A stretch of DNA of 41,083 nt from JBEKIK01 sp050013075 (lineage in GTDB: Bacteria; Planctomycetota; Planctomycetia; Pirellulales; Thermoguttaceae). This document shows positions 33,625 through 41,083 of the stretch, one piece after another. The DNA is taken from contig JBEKFZ010000032.1 of the NCBI GenBank assembly GCA_050013075.1, forward strand, positions 1-41,083, read 5' to 3'. Position 1 is the stretch's first letter, and each line of letters starts with the position of its first letter. A program made the position numbers and the translations under genes. The notes below the pieces were generated by a model. The model saw nothing but the letters and a program-made list of their open reading frames with translations, was not told the DNA's origin and did no database searches.

Positions 33625-34779
33625 ATGTTACGATATTTAACCGCCGGCGAATCGCACGGTAAAGCAATCTTGGCTTTGGTGGATGGATTTCCGGCCGGGG
33701 TGCAATTAAGCGTGGAATTGATCGACGCCGAACTACACCGCCGCCAAGGAGGGTATGGACGCGGCGGTCGTCAACACCTGGAAAGCGATCATGTCGATGT
33801 CCTTAGCGGAGTATGGAGGGGCATAACCCTCGGCAGTCCCATCGCCTTGATGGTGCCCAATAAGGACTACAAAATCGACCGCATGGAAGATCTTGATCGG
33901 CCCAGGCCGGGCCACGGCGATCTGAGCGGCTCGGTCAAATATCTTAGTTCAATCCGCGCAATCCTGGAGCGGGCAAGCGCCCGAGAGACTACCGCCCGAG
34001 TCGCCGCCGGCGCTTTGGCAAAACAATTATTGAGTCCCTTCGGCATCACCGTCTTCGGATATGTAGTCGAGGTCGGACCGATCGTCATCCGCTCCAAACC
34101 TGGCAAATTGGAAGAGCAGCGAGCACTGCGCGACCGCAGCGAACTGTATTCGCTCAATCCGGATCAAGACGCCGAGGTCAAGGCGTTGATAGACCAGATG
34201 CGCAGCGCCGGCGACACGCTGGGAGGGGTGATCGAAGTCCGCGTCGAGGGCGTACCGTTCGGCTTGGGCACTCATGCGCAATGGGACCTGAAACTCGACG
34301 GCCGGTTGAGCCAGGCGATAATGGCCACCCAAGCCATCAAGGGCGTGGAGATCGGCTTGGGATTCGGCATGGCCCGGCGGCCGGGCTCCGAAGTGCACGA
34401 CCCGATACATTACGATCCAAAACTTGCCGATACGCCCGCGCTGGGCTTTGCCCGGCCCACGAACAACGCCGGCGGACTGGAGGCGGGCATGAGCAACTCG
34501 CAGCCGATTGTGATCCGCGCGGCGAAAAAGCCCATCAGCACCCTTGCCCGGCCGTTGGAATCGGTCAATCTGAAAACCTTGCGCCCGGAGGCGGCCGCAT
34601 ACGAACGGAGCGATCTTTGCGCTGTTGCCGCCGCCAGTTGCATCCTGGAAAACGTGGTCGCCTTTGAAATCGCCCGGGCAATGGTCGACAAATTCGGCGG
34701 CGACAGCCTGGAAGAAATGCAAGCTCGCTATAAACTATTTCATGAATTAGCAAGGAATAAACTGAGGAAAAACTCATAA
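33625..34779 (+). CDS. aroC: chorismate synthase
   Basis: A 384-residue AroC, last enzyme of the shikimate pathway (EPSP to chorismate, needs reduced FMN). The family signatures are GESHGKAILALVDGFPAG at the start, GGRQHLESDHVDVLSG, RPGHGDLSG, ERASARETTARVAAGALAK and the late NNAGGLEAGMSNSQPIVIRAA. The catalytic His residues are present in GESHG and RPGHGD. Length and motif order are normal. It is followed after 3 nt by the left inverted repeat of the GxxExxY cassette. Confidence 0.97.
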   Translation: MLRYLTAGESHGKAILALVDGFPAGVQLSVELIDAELHRRQGGYGRGGRQHLESDHVDVLSGVWRGITLGSPIALMVPNKDYKIDRMEDLDRPRPGHGDLSGSVKYLSSIRAILERASARETTARVAAGALAKQLLSPFGITVFGYVVEVGPIVIRSKPGKLEEQRALRDRSELYSLNPDQDAEVKALIDQMRSAGDTLGGVIEVRVEGVPFGLGTHAQWDLKLDGRLSQAIMATQAIKGVEIGLGFGMARRPGSEVHDPIHYDPKLADTPALGFARPTNNAGGLEAGMSNSQPIVIRAAKKPISTLARPLESVNLKTLRPEAAAYERSDLCAVAAASCILENVVAFEIARAMVDKFGGDSLEEMQARYKLFHELARNKLRKNS

Positions 34780-34781
34780 TA

Positions 34782-34809
34782 CAACACGGAGACACGGAGA
34801 ACACGGAGA
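34782..34809 (+). repeat. left 28-nt inverted repeat of the GxxExxY cassette
   Basis: Three acacggag-type units in 28 nt. It is the reverse complement of 35250-35277 with a single mismatch. It begins 3 nt after the aroC stop. Confidence 0.9.
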
Positions 34810-34863
34810 GAAAAGAAATTGTTTGATGAATGAAATTGTTTTTCAATGCCAAGGAAGGCAATA

Positions 34864-35237
34864 ATGGGATTGCTAAAACAAGAAAATCTGACGGAATCCA
34901 TCATTGGCGCGGCGATTGAAGTTCATAAAGAACTGGGCCCTGGTTTGATGGAATCGGCTTATGAAGAATGTCTTTGCCACGAACTAAGCGTTCGCAATTT
35001 GCCTTTCAAAAGACAGGTGCCATTAGTTACAAGAATATCAAATTAGATTGCGGTTATCGCCTTGATATAGTTGTTGGAAATACTGTTGTTCTAGAATTGA
35101 AATCCGTCGAAGACATTTTGCCTATTCACGAAGCTCAACTCATTACATATTTAAAGCTTAGTAAAATGCCGGTAGGATTATTGATCAACTTCAACGTTCC
35201 CCTATTAAAAGATGGAATCGTGCGTAGAGTTAATTAA
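34864..35237 (+). pseudogene. GxxExxY-family protein, frameshifted
   Basis: From ATG 34864 (AGGAAGG upstream) the frame gives LTESIIGAAIEVHKELG, the name-giving motif G27-L-M-E30-S-A-Y33, CLCHELSVRN and KRQVPLV. The family's continuation (YKNIKLDCGYRLDIVV, then VLELKSVEDILPIHEAQLI and LLINFNVPLLKDGI) is in another frame, so about 1 nt is missing near 35026-35028; the first frame stops at 35046. Otherwise every conserved block is present, so the break is recent or a sequence error. The family is small (about 125 residues), often multi-copy, of unknown function, with a nuclease-like ELKS motif. It is enclosed by the 28-nt inverted repeats. Confidence 0.8.
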
Positions 35238-35249
35238 ATTTTGATTTGT

Positions 35250-35277
35250 TCTCCGTGTCCTCCGTGTCTCCGTGTTG
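35250..35277 (-). repeat. right 28-nt inverted repeat of the GxxExxY cassette
   Basis: Reverse complement of 34782-34809 with 27 of 28 positions equal. It lies 13 nt after the GxxExxY stop. Confidence 0.9.
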
Positions 35278-35306
35278 TTGCTATATTTTTTTGAGAGTGA
35301 ACAAGG

Positions 35307-36647
35307 ATGTTCCAGTTGCACGATAAAACGCGGCGGCGGATTTGCCTGGCTGGGTTTTTTATGTTCTGTGTCGCGCCCACCCTGGGCGCGGCCATCTGGT
35401 GCGCAATGCGGCATCTGCCTTGGACGGCCCAAGAGGAGGCAAAATGCCTGGGCCGTCAACTCGGGCTGGAAGTGCGCCTGGCCGGACTAAAAAACCTTCG
35501 GCCTGGTGTGGTGCTGTACGAAGGCTTTGAATTGGCCGATCCCGAAACCGATCAATGCCTGTTGCGCTGCCGGATGCTCGAAGTTCAATGGAAAACATTC
35601 GCCGACGGACAGGGCGTCCGCAAACCGACGCTCGTCCTGCTGGCCTCGCAACCGGAGATCGAAACCGCCGGGTTACGGCAATTGGGATGGCTTCTGCAAC
35701 GGGCCATGCAGGGTCAAACCGGCCCCACGGCCGTGGATTTGCGCGTTACGGCCGGGGAATTGACCTTGCGCGCGGGCGCCAATTCCCAAACCCTGACCTC
35801 AGTGGAGGGAAGTCTGGACAATCCGCCCGGCGGCGTGCAGGCGATCGTGGCCTTTCGCCTTGCGGGCATCGACATGCCGGAGCCGGTGAAAATCCGCGTG
35901 GTCCGCAACCGGCAAACCTCTCCGCCTGCAAGCGGATTTGAGTTATATACCGGAAGCGGCGAACTGCCTTGCGATCTGCTTGCCGCCGGTTTGCCGGAGT
36001 TGGGCGCACTTGGATCAAGGTGCAGATTTCGCGGCTATATTTGGGCCAATCAAGATCCAGGTGAACGTGCGTTTGAAAATTGGTCGGGCGAGGCGACCGG
36101 CCAATTTCTGGGCGTCGATTTGGACCGCTTGGTTGGCGATAATTTTCCGCACAAACTAAGCGGCGCCGCTGACGTAACGATTCAAACCGCCCGGTTCCAT
36201 AACGGCCGGCTGGCGGAGGCACGGTGCACGGTAGTCGCCGGACCGGGCGTTGTCGGCCGCTCGCTGTTGCAAGCGGCGGTTAAGTATTTACATTTTAGTA
36301 GCGGCGCCAATCTGGATTTACTCGGCGAACAAGTTCCTTACGATCGCCTGGCCCTGGACATGGTTCTTGACGGAGCGGGTTTGCGGATCGTGGGACAATG
36401 TCCCTCGGCCATAAGCGGCGCAGTCATGACCACCGACCGGCAATTGTGTTTGCTTGCCGCGATGGAGGCCCAATCTCAGCCAGTGGCGGCATTCATTCAA
36501 ACATTGGCGCCCGAAAGCGCGGTTCAAGTGCCGGCCGCCTATCAAACCGATTGGCTGGTAACGCATCTGTCCATGCCCCAAGCGGCCGCCCCGCAAACGC
36601 GCGAGGCATCATTGCCCTCGACTCATCTGCGATTGAAACAAGAGTAA
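35307..36647 (+). CDS. hypothetical membrane-anchored protein, possibly AsmA-like
   Basis: A 446-residue protein with one N-terminal membrane segment (about 12-32) and a long extracytoplasmic part of beta-rich sequence. It contains LGLEVRLAGLKNLRPGVVLYEGFELADPET (in parts) near residue 50, similar in style to the first strands of AsmA/DUF748-like proteins that describe a layer beneath a membrane, but no diagnostic motif is present. It ends 6 nt before the convergent ccsA stop. I do not recognise a specific family. Confidence 0.65.
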   Translation: MFQLHDKTRRRICLAGFFMFCVAPTLGAAIWCAMRHLPWTAQEEAKCLGRQLGLEVRLAGLKNLRPGVVLYEGFELADPETDQCLLRCRMLEVQWKTFADGQGVRKPTLVLLASQPEIETAGLRQLGWLLQRAMQGQTGPTAVDLRVTAGELTLRAGANSQTLTSVEGSLDNPPGGVQAIVAFRLAGIDMPEPVKIRVVRNRQTSPPASGFELYTGSGELPCDLLAAGLPELGALGSRCRFRGYIWANQDPGERAFENWSGEATGQFLGVDLDRLVGDNFPHKLSGAADVTIQTARFHNGRLAEARCTVVAGPGVVGRSLLQAAVKYLHFSSGANLDLLGEQVPYDRLALDMVLDGAGLRIVGQCPSAISGAVMTTDRQLCLLAAMEAQSQPVAAFIQTLAPESAVQVPAAYQTDWLVTHLSMPQAAAPQTREASLPSTHLRLKQE

Positions 36648-36653
36648 GTCATT

Positions 36654-39455
36654 TCATTTTATCGCGTGGGTTCCGGTTTCCAGGCGGTAGCGGAAGGCGG
36701 CGGCAAGGACAAAGATCCAATTGACGACAATGGCCGTGCCCACTTCCCATTGTCCACCCGCGCCGGAGGCATAGGAATGCAGTCCGCTGCCCAGGAAAAA
36801 GTTCACGCCGTACCAGGCCATCAAGATCGCGGTCGCGCCGAGCACCGAGCCGACCGCCAGGCCGAAATTTCCAGACCAACCCGCGTATCGGCCATGCAAG
36901 ATCGTTATGTATACCAGCAGCGACACCAGGGCCCAGACTTCCTTGGCGTCCCAACCCCAAAAACGTCCCCAGGCCACGTCGGCCCAAAGCGCGCCGAGAA
37001 TCGTGCCGGCCGCCAGCAAGAGCACGGCTACTTGCGTGGCTTTGTAGATGAATCCGGCCAACCTGGCGCAGATTTCCGGCGGGCGGCGGCGGGTGGCACT
37101 GGCTTCGCCAGTGCGGGCGAATCTGTCCGGCGGCGCCGATTGGGCATCGGTGGGTTGATAATCGCCGGCCGACGATGAGGACGATGAATCAACATGGCGA
37201 TAACGCCCCAGAAGATAATATCCCAAGGCGATATTACCCAACCCCCAGGCCAAGGCCCCGGCCCCGTAGCTGGCCGTGATCGTCAAAACGTGGACGAAAA
37301 GCCAAAAATTATCGCGCAGGATGGGGCGAGGCGAGTCAAAGCCTTTGTGCATTATTTCGGGCGGAGCGAAATAGGCGGCCAACGCGGCCAAAAAACACGC
37401 AGCCGCGCCCGCCAGGACGAATGCCTTGCGGTCGAGCGCTTGAGCGAGCGGTTCGCGCCAGCCTCGGATGAACATCGCGTAGGGAATCGCGAAAAGGCTC
37501 ATCACCACGGCGGGTAAGAGGCGGGGTAAATAATACAATCCCACCAGCAACACGCACCAGCCCACGATCCAAACCATAAGGCTGTCGATCGTGGGCAGCG
37601 ACTCGCCCAAATTGGTTTTCGGCAGCAGGTTGAAATATCCGACTCCGGATCGACCGGGAAAAATGATTAGTTGGATAAACAGCCAGTAAGTCAGGCCCGC
37701 GCGGAAGATCAGATTCAACCATGGTAAAATGCCGGCCCAGGACGGCTCGTTTTCGGCAACTGGATTTGCCTGGTTTTTCCGTAGCCGCGTGCGGTAATTC
37801 AGACATGCCGGCAGCGATGTCAAGCGCCAGGCGAGTTGCCAGCCCGGCCAGACTATCGGCAACAGTGCGAACCACAGCCCCAACACCGCCACGCACAAGG
37901 CCACGAATACGGTGGTTTCGAACATTCCGGTCAAGGGAACCAGGCCGGTTATGTATCCGCGCAGGCCGAAACCCAAAAGCGTAATCGCTTGACCGGCGGC
38001 AAGCATGGCGACTCCCAGCCAAAACAACGGTTTGCGAAATACGCCCACGGCCAAGGCCAAACAGACAAGCGCGATCAGACTCAATAACCAAGACCAGAAA
38101 AACGGATTCAAGGAATTATAAAAAACCTCCAGCCTGGCAAAACCCTCGGGCGGATAGGCCGTGGAGGCCAGCAGAATTTCATCCTTTTGCAATATAGGCA
38201 GACGGCGGCGCAGCGGCTCGACCTCGGAGGCGAACCGGCGCAGTGCCGCGGCGAATTCATCCATGGCCGCTTGAAATTTTTCGGGACGCTTAGGGTTGCC
38301 GCGATCGGTGTACGCGGCAGCCAGACCGGCGAACGACCGGCGAACATTTTGCAGGCCGGCTTGGGGATACGGCTGCATCAAATCGTCGGAACCCATAAGC
38401 AGCGTTTGCAGGCCGAGCCAAGGTTTGGCGTCGTCGTCGGACGTGCGGTTTTCCTCAAGCGCGCCGGAATTCAAGGCGGGAACGAGCCTCAGTTGGTCAC
38501 CGTCGTCGTACAAGGCGGCGTGCATCTCCTCGGCCTGATGGATCAAATCGGCGGCCAGGGAAGCAAGAACTTTGTCGTCGCCTTTTATAAATTCCTTGCC
38601 TAATTCTTCGGCTGCCCGGTCGAGCGCTGCCGCGGCCGGTTCGACCGCCGCCGGCGTGAACTCGCCGCCGTGAACCAGGGCGATCAACTGTTGGAGCGAT
38701 TCGTTGAGTTTTTTCGCCCCTTGGACGTCTTCGCCGTTCGGACTCGTCAGGCCGGATTGCCGCAATTCGGCGGCGAGTTTTTTCCAGGCTCCGGCCGCGC
38801 CGCGCAACCGGGTGAAAAACCGCCGCGACATTTCTTGGGGGGCCTTGGGATCGTATGTCAGATCGCGGTAACGAGCGTATGACTCGATGAGTTCTTTAAC
38901 GTGTTTATCGATGCCGAGGGGATTGAACTTGCCGCCTTCGCTTTCAGATCGGACTTGCAACTCGGCCCAGCGCCGGCCGAGTTCCGGGCAGTTTTCCACT
39001 TGTTTAAGCGAGGCATAACGCAAGCGCCGCCCTTGTTTGTCGAAAAGCGGCAACTTGAGCACTTCCTGTCGCAATTGTTTGTTTTCGGCGGCCAGAAACG
39101 GCACGTCTTCCCATTTTTCCGGCTCGACCAGCCAGCTAAAAAGCAGTTCTTCCGGCGCGAATTTCCGCGGGCCGCCGTTGGGGAATAGTTTTTTGGCCTC
39201 GGCGTATTCGGGAGCGTCGGCATCGGCATCGGACAAAGCGTCCGCGAAAGATAGAGTGGGATTCGCGCGCCCGCAAATCGCCTCGACGGTCTCCCGGGCA
39301 AAGGTATCGAGGGGCATTATCCGGCCGCCTTCAAAAACCGGCAGATTCCGCCAGGCAGTCCAATCCAAGGTATCCTTTTCCGCGCAAAAAGCGGAGCCAA
39401 CGACCGCGGAGAATAAAAATAGGATTAGTGAAACAATACTTGATGGTTTATTCAT
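36654..39455 (-). CDS. ccsA: cytochrome c biogenesis protein CcsA with large N-terminal extension
   Basis: About 933 residues from ATG 39455 (a GTG at 39464 is less likely). A signal-like segment is followed by a ~430-residue soluble region (DWTAWRNLPVFEGGRIMPLDTFARE near the start), then about 14 membrane helices. The C-terminal ~250 residues are CcsA proper: the tryptophan-rich haem-handling motif WGRFWGWDAKEVWALVSLL and His residues in FVHVLTITASYG, ILHGRYAGWSG and GLHSYASG as haem ligands. CcsA with ResB carries haem across the membrane and attaches it to apocytochrome c (System II). It lies 17 nt after resB. The long N-terminal part recalls the ResB/CcsA fusion style of some bacteria, but ResB is separate here. 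Confidence 0.88.
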   Translation of the reverse strand: MNKPSSIVSLILFLFSAVVGSAFCAEKDTLDWTAWRNLPVFEGGRIMPLDTFARETVEAICGRANPTLSFADALSDADADAPEYAEAKKLFPNGGPRKFAPEELLFSWLVEPEKWEDVPFLAAENKQLRQEVLKLPLFDKQGRRLRYASLKQVENCPELGRRWAELQVRSESEGGKFNPLGIDKHVKELIESYARYRDLTYDPKAPQEMSRRFFTRLRGAAGAWKKLAAELRQSGLTSPNGEDVQGAKKLNESLQQLIALVHGGEFTPAAVEPAAAALDRAAEELGKEFIKGDDKVLASLAADLIHQAEEMHAALYDDGDQLRLVPALNSGALEENRTSDDDAKPWLGLQTLLMGSDDLMQPYPQAGLQNVRRSFAGLAAAYTDRGNPKRPEKFQAAMDEFAAALRRFASEVEPLRRRLPILQKDEILLASTAYPPEGFARLEVFYNSLNPFFWSWLLSLIALVCLALAVGVFRKPLFWLGVAMLAAGQAITLLGFGLRGYITGLVPLTGMFETTVFVALCVAVLGLWFALLPIVWPGWQLAWRLTSLPACLNYRTRLRKNQANPVAENEPSWAGILPWLNLIFRAGLTYWLFIQLIIFPGRSGVGYFNLLPKTNLGESLPTIDSLMVWIVGWCVLLVGLYYLPRLLPAVVMSLFAIPYAMFIRGWREPLAQALDRKAFVLAGAAACFLAALAAYFAPPEIMHKGFDSPRPILRDNFWLFVHVLTITASYGAGALAWGLGNIALGYYLLGRYRHVDSSSSSSAGDYQPTDAQSAPPDRFARTGEASATRRRPPEICARLAGFIYKATQVAVLLLAAGTILGALWADVAWGRFWGWDAKEVWALVSLLVYITILHGRYAGWSGNFGLAVGSVLGATAILMAWYGVNFFLGSGLHSYASGAGGQWEVGTAIVVNWIFVLAAAFRYRLETGTHAIK

Positions 39456-39472
39456 GCAAATCACTCAGCCGG

Positions 39473-40723
39473 CTAACGCCGGCCGCTCGCCGTTTTTATA
39501 ATCCCCCCAATCCCTAATCCCCAATCCCTAATTACTGCCCCCTGAATCCTCATGTAATACACCACGGCGATGCCAAGGACAATCAACAGGCAGCCGGTGT
39601 ATTTTAATGCGCGGCCGGGATCGTAGGATAGGGTCAAAATGGAAAGATAAATCTGATCGCGGGAGCGATCTTTGCCGGCCATCGCTTGAAACTGCCGCGT
39701 GCCGGGTTTCCAAGGGCCGTCAAAGCCCGATTGGAACATCCGCCAGGTGCGGCCGCTTTGCGGATCGATAAAATCAACCGGAGCATTCAGCGTGATTGTG
39801 ACATTCTTCTGTAAAGGAGTTCGCGGCGGATCGCCGGCAAGGAAATCGACCAGGCTGGAATAATTCGACGCCATGCCCGAGCCGGGATCGAGTTTGCCTT
39901 GAAATTTTTTCAGGAAGACTAAAAATCCCAAGTCGATAAAGTCCTGAAACATGGCAACGGTTACCCGGCGCGTGGGCGACTCGACCGCCTGCCGACCGTC
40001 GGCTTGCATTTGTTCATCCATGTAACCGGTCAGCCAAAATTCCTCGGTCTTACCATCGACCGAGAGCCGCAATCGGACGCGAGGTTCCTGTTCGGCGACG
40101 GAATAGTCCAATGCCTCCAGGCGGATGCCGCCGCAATCGTACAATACGCCTTGACTGCGCCGGGCCAAGCGCCAAGGAAACCAGAACAATTTACTTTTAT
40201 AGTCGTCCCAATCGAACGGGCCGCCGATAAACGGTAGCCGTACTTTTTCGGAAAGGGTTCCATTTTTATCCGCGGACGAAGAATTTTTAGGGCTGATCTC
40301 CAAAACAATATGCCGCGACTGCTGGATGGCCCGGCCAGACGAATGACCTTCGACGACCGGCAAACGCGCTTCAATCCCGCATAGCCAACTCAGCAGGCAG
40401 CCGGCCAGCAATACCAAAATCCCCAAATGCGTAATTACAAAACCACTCTGGCGGCGCTGCCAGGGAAAGCGAATCAGTACGGCGGAAAGTACGTTTATCG
40501 CCAGCAATACATTTATCGCCAGGAACCACCGGGTTTCATAAACGGCGAAATGGATTGCCGGCGTGCCGTAATACTTTTCCAAAATCGAAGCGCCGGCGAT
40601 CACCGCCGCATATCCGGCAATTAATACCACTGCCAATTGCAAAGAGGCCGAGAATCGAACAAGACCCCGAAACGTTCGCATGAGCCAGCAGGAAACGGCG
40701 GGGCAAGAAGGCAAAGGCGTCAT
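39473..40723 (-). CDS. resB: cytochrome c biogenesis protein ResB
   Basis: A 416-residue partner of CcsA. Three N-terminal helices (VRFSASLQLAVVLIAGYAAVIAG, RWFLAINVLLAINVLSAVLI, FVITHLGILVLLAGCLLSWL, in parts) precede a large periplasmic domain and a last helix (ALKYTGCLLIVLGIAVVYYM). SLQLAVVLI and the THLGILVLLAG helix are typical of ResB. The last ~12 residues (RDWGLGIGGII) are read from a 7-nt gggatt-type repeat. It is placed between a lipoprotein gene and ccsA in one transcription unit. Confidence 0.9.
   Translation of the reverse strand: MTPLPSCPAVSCWLMRTFRGLVRFSASLQLAVVLIAGYAAVIAGASILEKYYGTPAIHFAVYETRWFLAINVLLAINVLSAVLIRFPWQRRQSGFVITHLGILVLLAGCLLSWLCGIEARLPVVEGHSSGRAIQQSRHIVLEISPKNSSSADKNGTLSEKVRLPFIGGPFDWDDYKSKLFWFPWRLARRSQGVLYDCGGIRLEALDYSVAEQEPRVRLRLSVDGKTEEFWLTGYMDEQMQADGRQAVESPTRRVTVAMFQDFIDLGFLVFLKKFQGKLDPGSGMASNYSSLVDFLAGDPPRTPLQKNVTITLNAPVDFIDPQSGRTWRMFQSGFDGPWKPGTRQFQAMAGKDRSRDQIYLSILTLSYDPGRALKYTGCLLIVLGIAVVYYMRIQGAVIRDWGLGIGGIIKTASGRR
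39501..39533. repeat. gggatta/gggattg array inside the resB 3' end
   Basis: Tandem gggatt(a/g) units on the minus strand, matching the array at 4779-4806. They encode the C-terminal Gly/Trp/Leu-rich residues of ResB. Confidence 0.75.
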
Positions 40724-40751
40724 TCTGGCGGGGAACTATTGGGATGGTGGA

Positions 40752-41083
40752 TTAACGCACGGTGCGAGCGTTGGAATCGCCTGTTTGTACGGGGCTTGTC
40801 TGGGCGGCCGTTTGCGCTCGCTCGCGGGCCAGGGCCTTGAACTGCTCGTACAACTCGTTGTGTTCGCGTTCGTAATTGGCCATCTGCCGGCGATCCAAGT
40901 CGACTTGCTCTTTGAACAAGGCTATTTGCTCCTCGGACCGGATCAGTTTGTTTTCCAGGTCATTGCCGTGGGTTTTGAGGTTTTCAATTTCAGCTAATTG
41001 GGCGGAATTTTGCTGCGATAGGATGCGGCTTTGGGCCTGGGCGTCGTTAAGACTCGTTTTACTGGTGAACAAACAGCCCGAGA
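40752..41083 (-). CDS. coiled-coil lipoprotein (partial, N-terminus off the window)
   Basis: The visible 110 residues begin at the right edge with SGC, the end of a lipobox (Cys codon at 41073-41075), followed by LFTSKTSLNDAQAQSRIL and a long heptad-like coiled coil (NLKTHGNDLENKLIRSEEQIALFKEQ, in parts) ending near DSNARTVR. So this is most likely a membrane-anchored lipoprotein with only its signal peptide outside the window. It is the first visible gene of the resB-ccsA group, 28 nt before resB. OmpA/Lpp-like anchoring is possible; function unknown. Confidence 0.7.
   Translation of the reverse strand, partial: SGCLFTSKTSLNDAQAQSRILSQQNSAQLAEIENLKTHGNDLENKLIRSEEQIALFKEQVDLDRRQMANYEREHNELYEQFKALARERAQTAAQTSPVQTGDSNARTVR

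Overview
The window looks like chromosome from a planctomycete, probably Pirellulales-like. The evidence is gene content: an ECF sigma factor coupled to a FecR-type membrane protein, a Cys-rich BBP7-type beta-barrel protein, ResB/CcsA (System II) cytochrome c maturation with an enlarged CcsA, an FHA/coiled-coil membrane protein, and many small lineage-type hypotheticals. GC is moderate and operons are short. This is inference from protein families read by eye; no database search was run.

Layout. 1-1304 (minus): ECF sigma factor overlapping a FecR-domain gene that runs off the left edge. 1305-3461: a gene graveyard with the terminal 5' end of an IS66-type element, a beheaded RNase II-family (RNB) gene joined to the tail of a membrane protein, and then a 40-nt piece matching positions 34-73 of tRNA-Ala(TGC), the kind of footprint an integrated element leaves. 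3491-5614 (minus): an alpha/beta hydrolase with Asp at the nucleophile position and a SagB-type nitroreductase. 6000-10294 (plus): a strong promoter overlapped by a palindromic operator, a YtrA-type GntR repressor, an ABC ATPase and a very large permease. 10418-12195 (minus): HtrA-like protease and DksA/TraR-type regulator. 12719-14929: FHA/coiled-coil protein. 15097-18405 (minus): DNA methyltransferase, sugar isomerase, QueF, second isomerase. 18571-20508: AAA_14/DUF4143-type ATPase with a duplicated N-terminal module. 20574-23959: DprA, a methyltransferase, AroB, small protein. 24062-26690: the complete EF-P beta-lysylation set (efp, epmA, epmB). 26743-30759: SRAP protein, small membrane proteins, HDOD protein, TPR protein. 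30765-31255 (minus): toxin-antitoxin pair whose toxin has an amber codon at position 10. 31541-33304 (minus): BBP7 protein. 33625-36647: AroC, a frameshifted GxxExxY gene flanked by 28-nt inverted repeats, and a membrane-anchored hypothetical. 36654-41083 (minus): CcsA, ResB and a lipoprotein cut by the right edge.

Two themes cut across the genes. First, decay and insertion: an IS66 fragment, an RNB stump, a tRNA-Ala half, a nonsense-mutated toxin, a frameshifted GxxExxY cassette and a start-less coding remnant. Second, heptanucleotide tandem arrays lie in at least ten intergenic spots and repeatedly run into coding ends. The GGATGAA array has the property that every forward frame reaches TGA, and three unrelated neighbouring proteins end in the same KDEG residues because of it.

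Housekeeping functions include two shikimate-pathway enzymes (AroB, AroC), EF-P with its lysylation enzymes, tRNA queuosine synthesis (QueF), DNA uptake and repair (DprA, SRAP) and respiration (ResB/CcsA). Starts were re-chosen from ribosome binding sites where the longest frame began at an unlikely codon.
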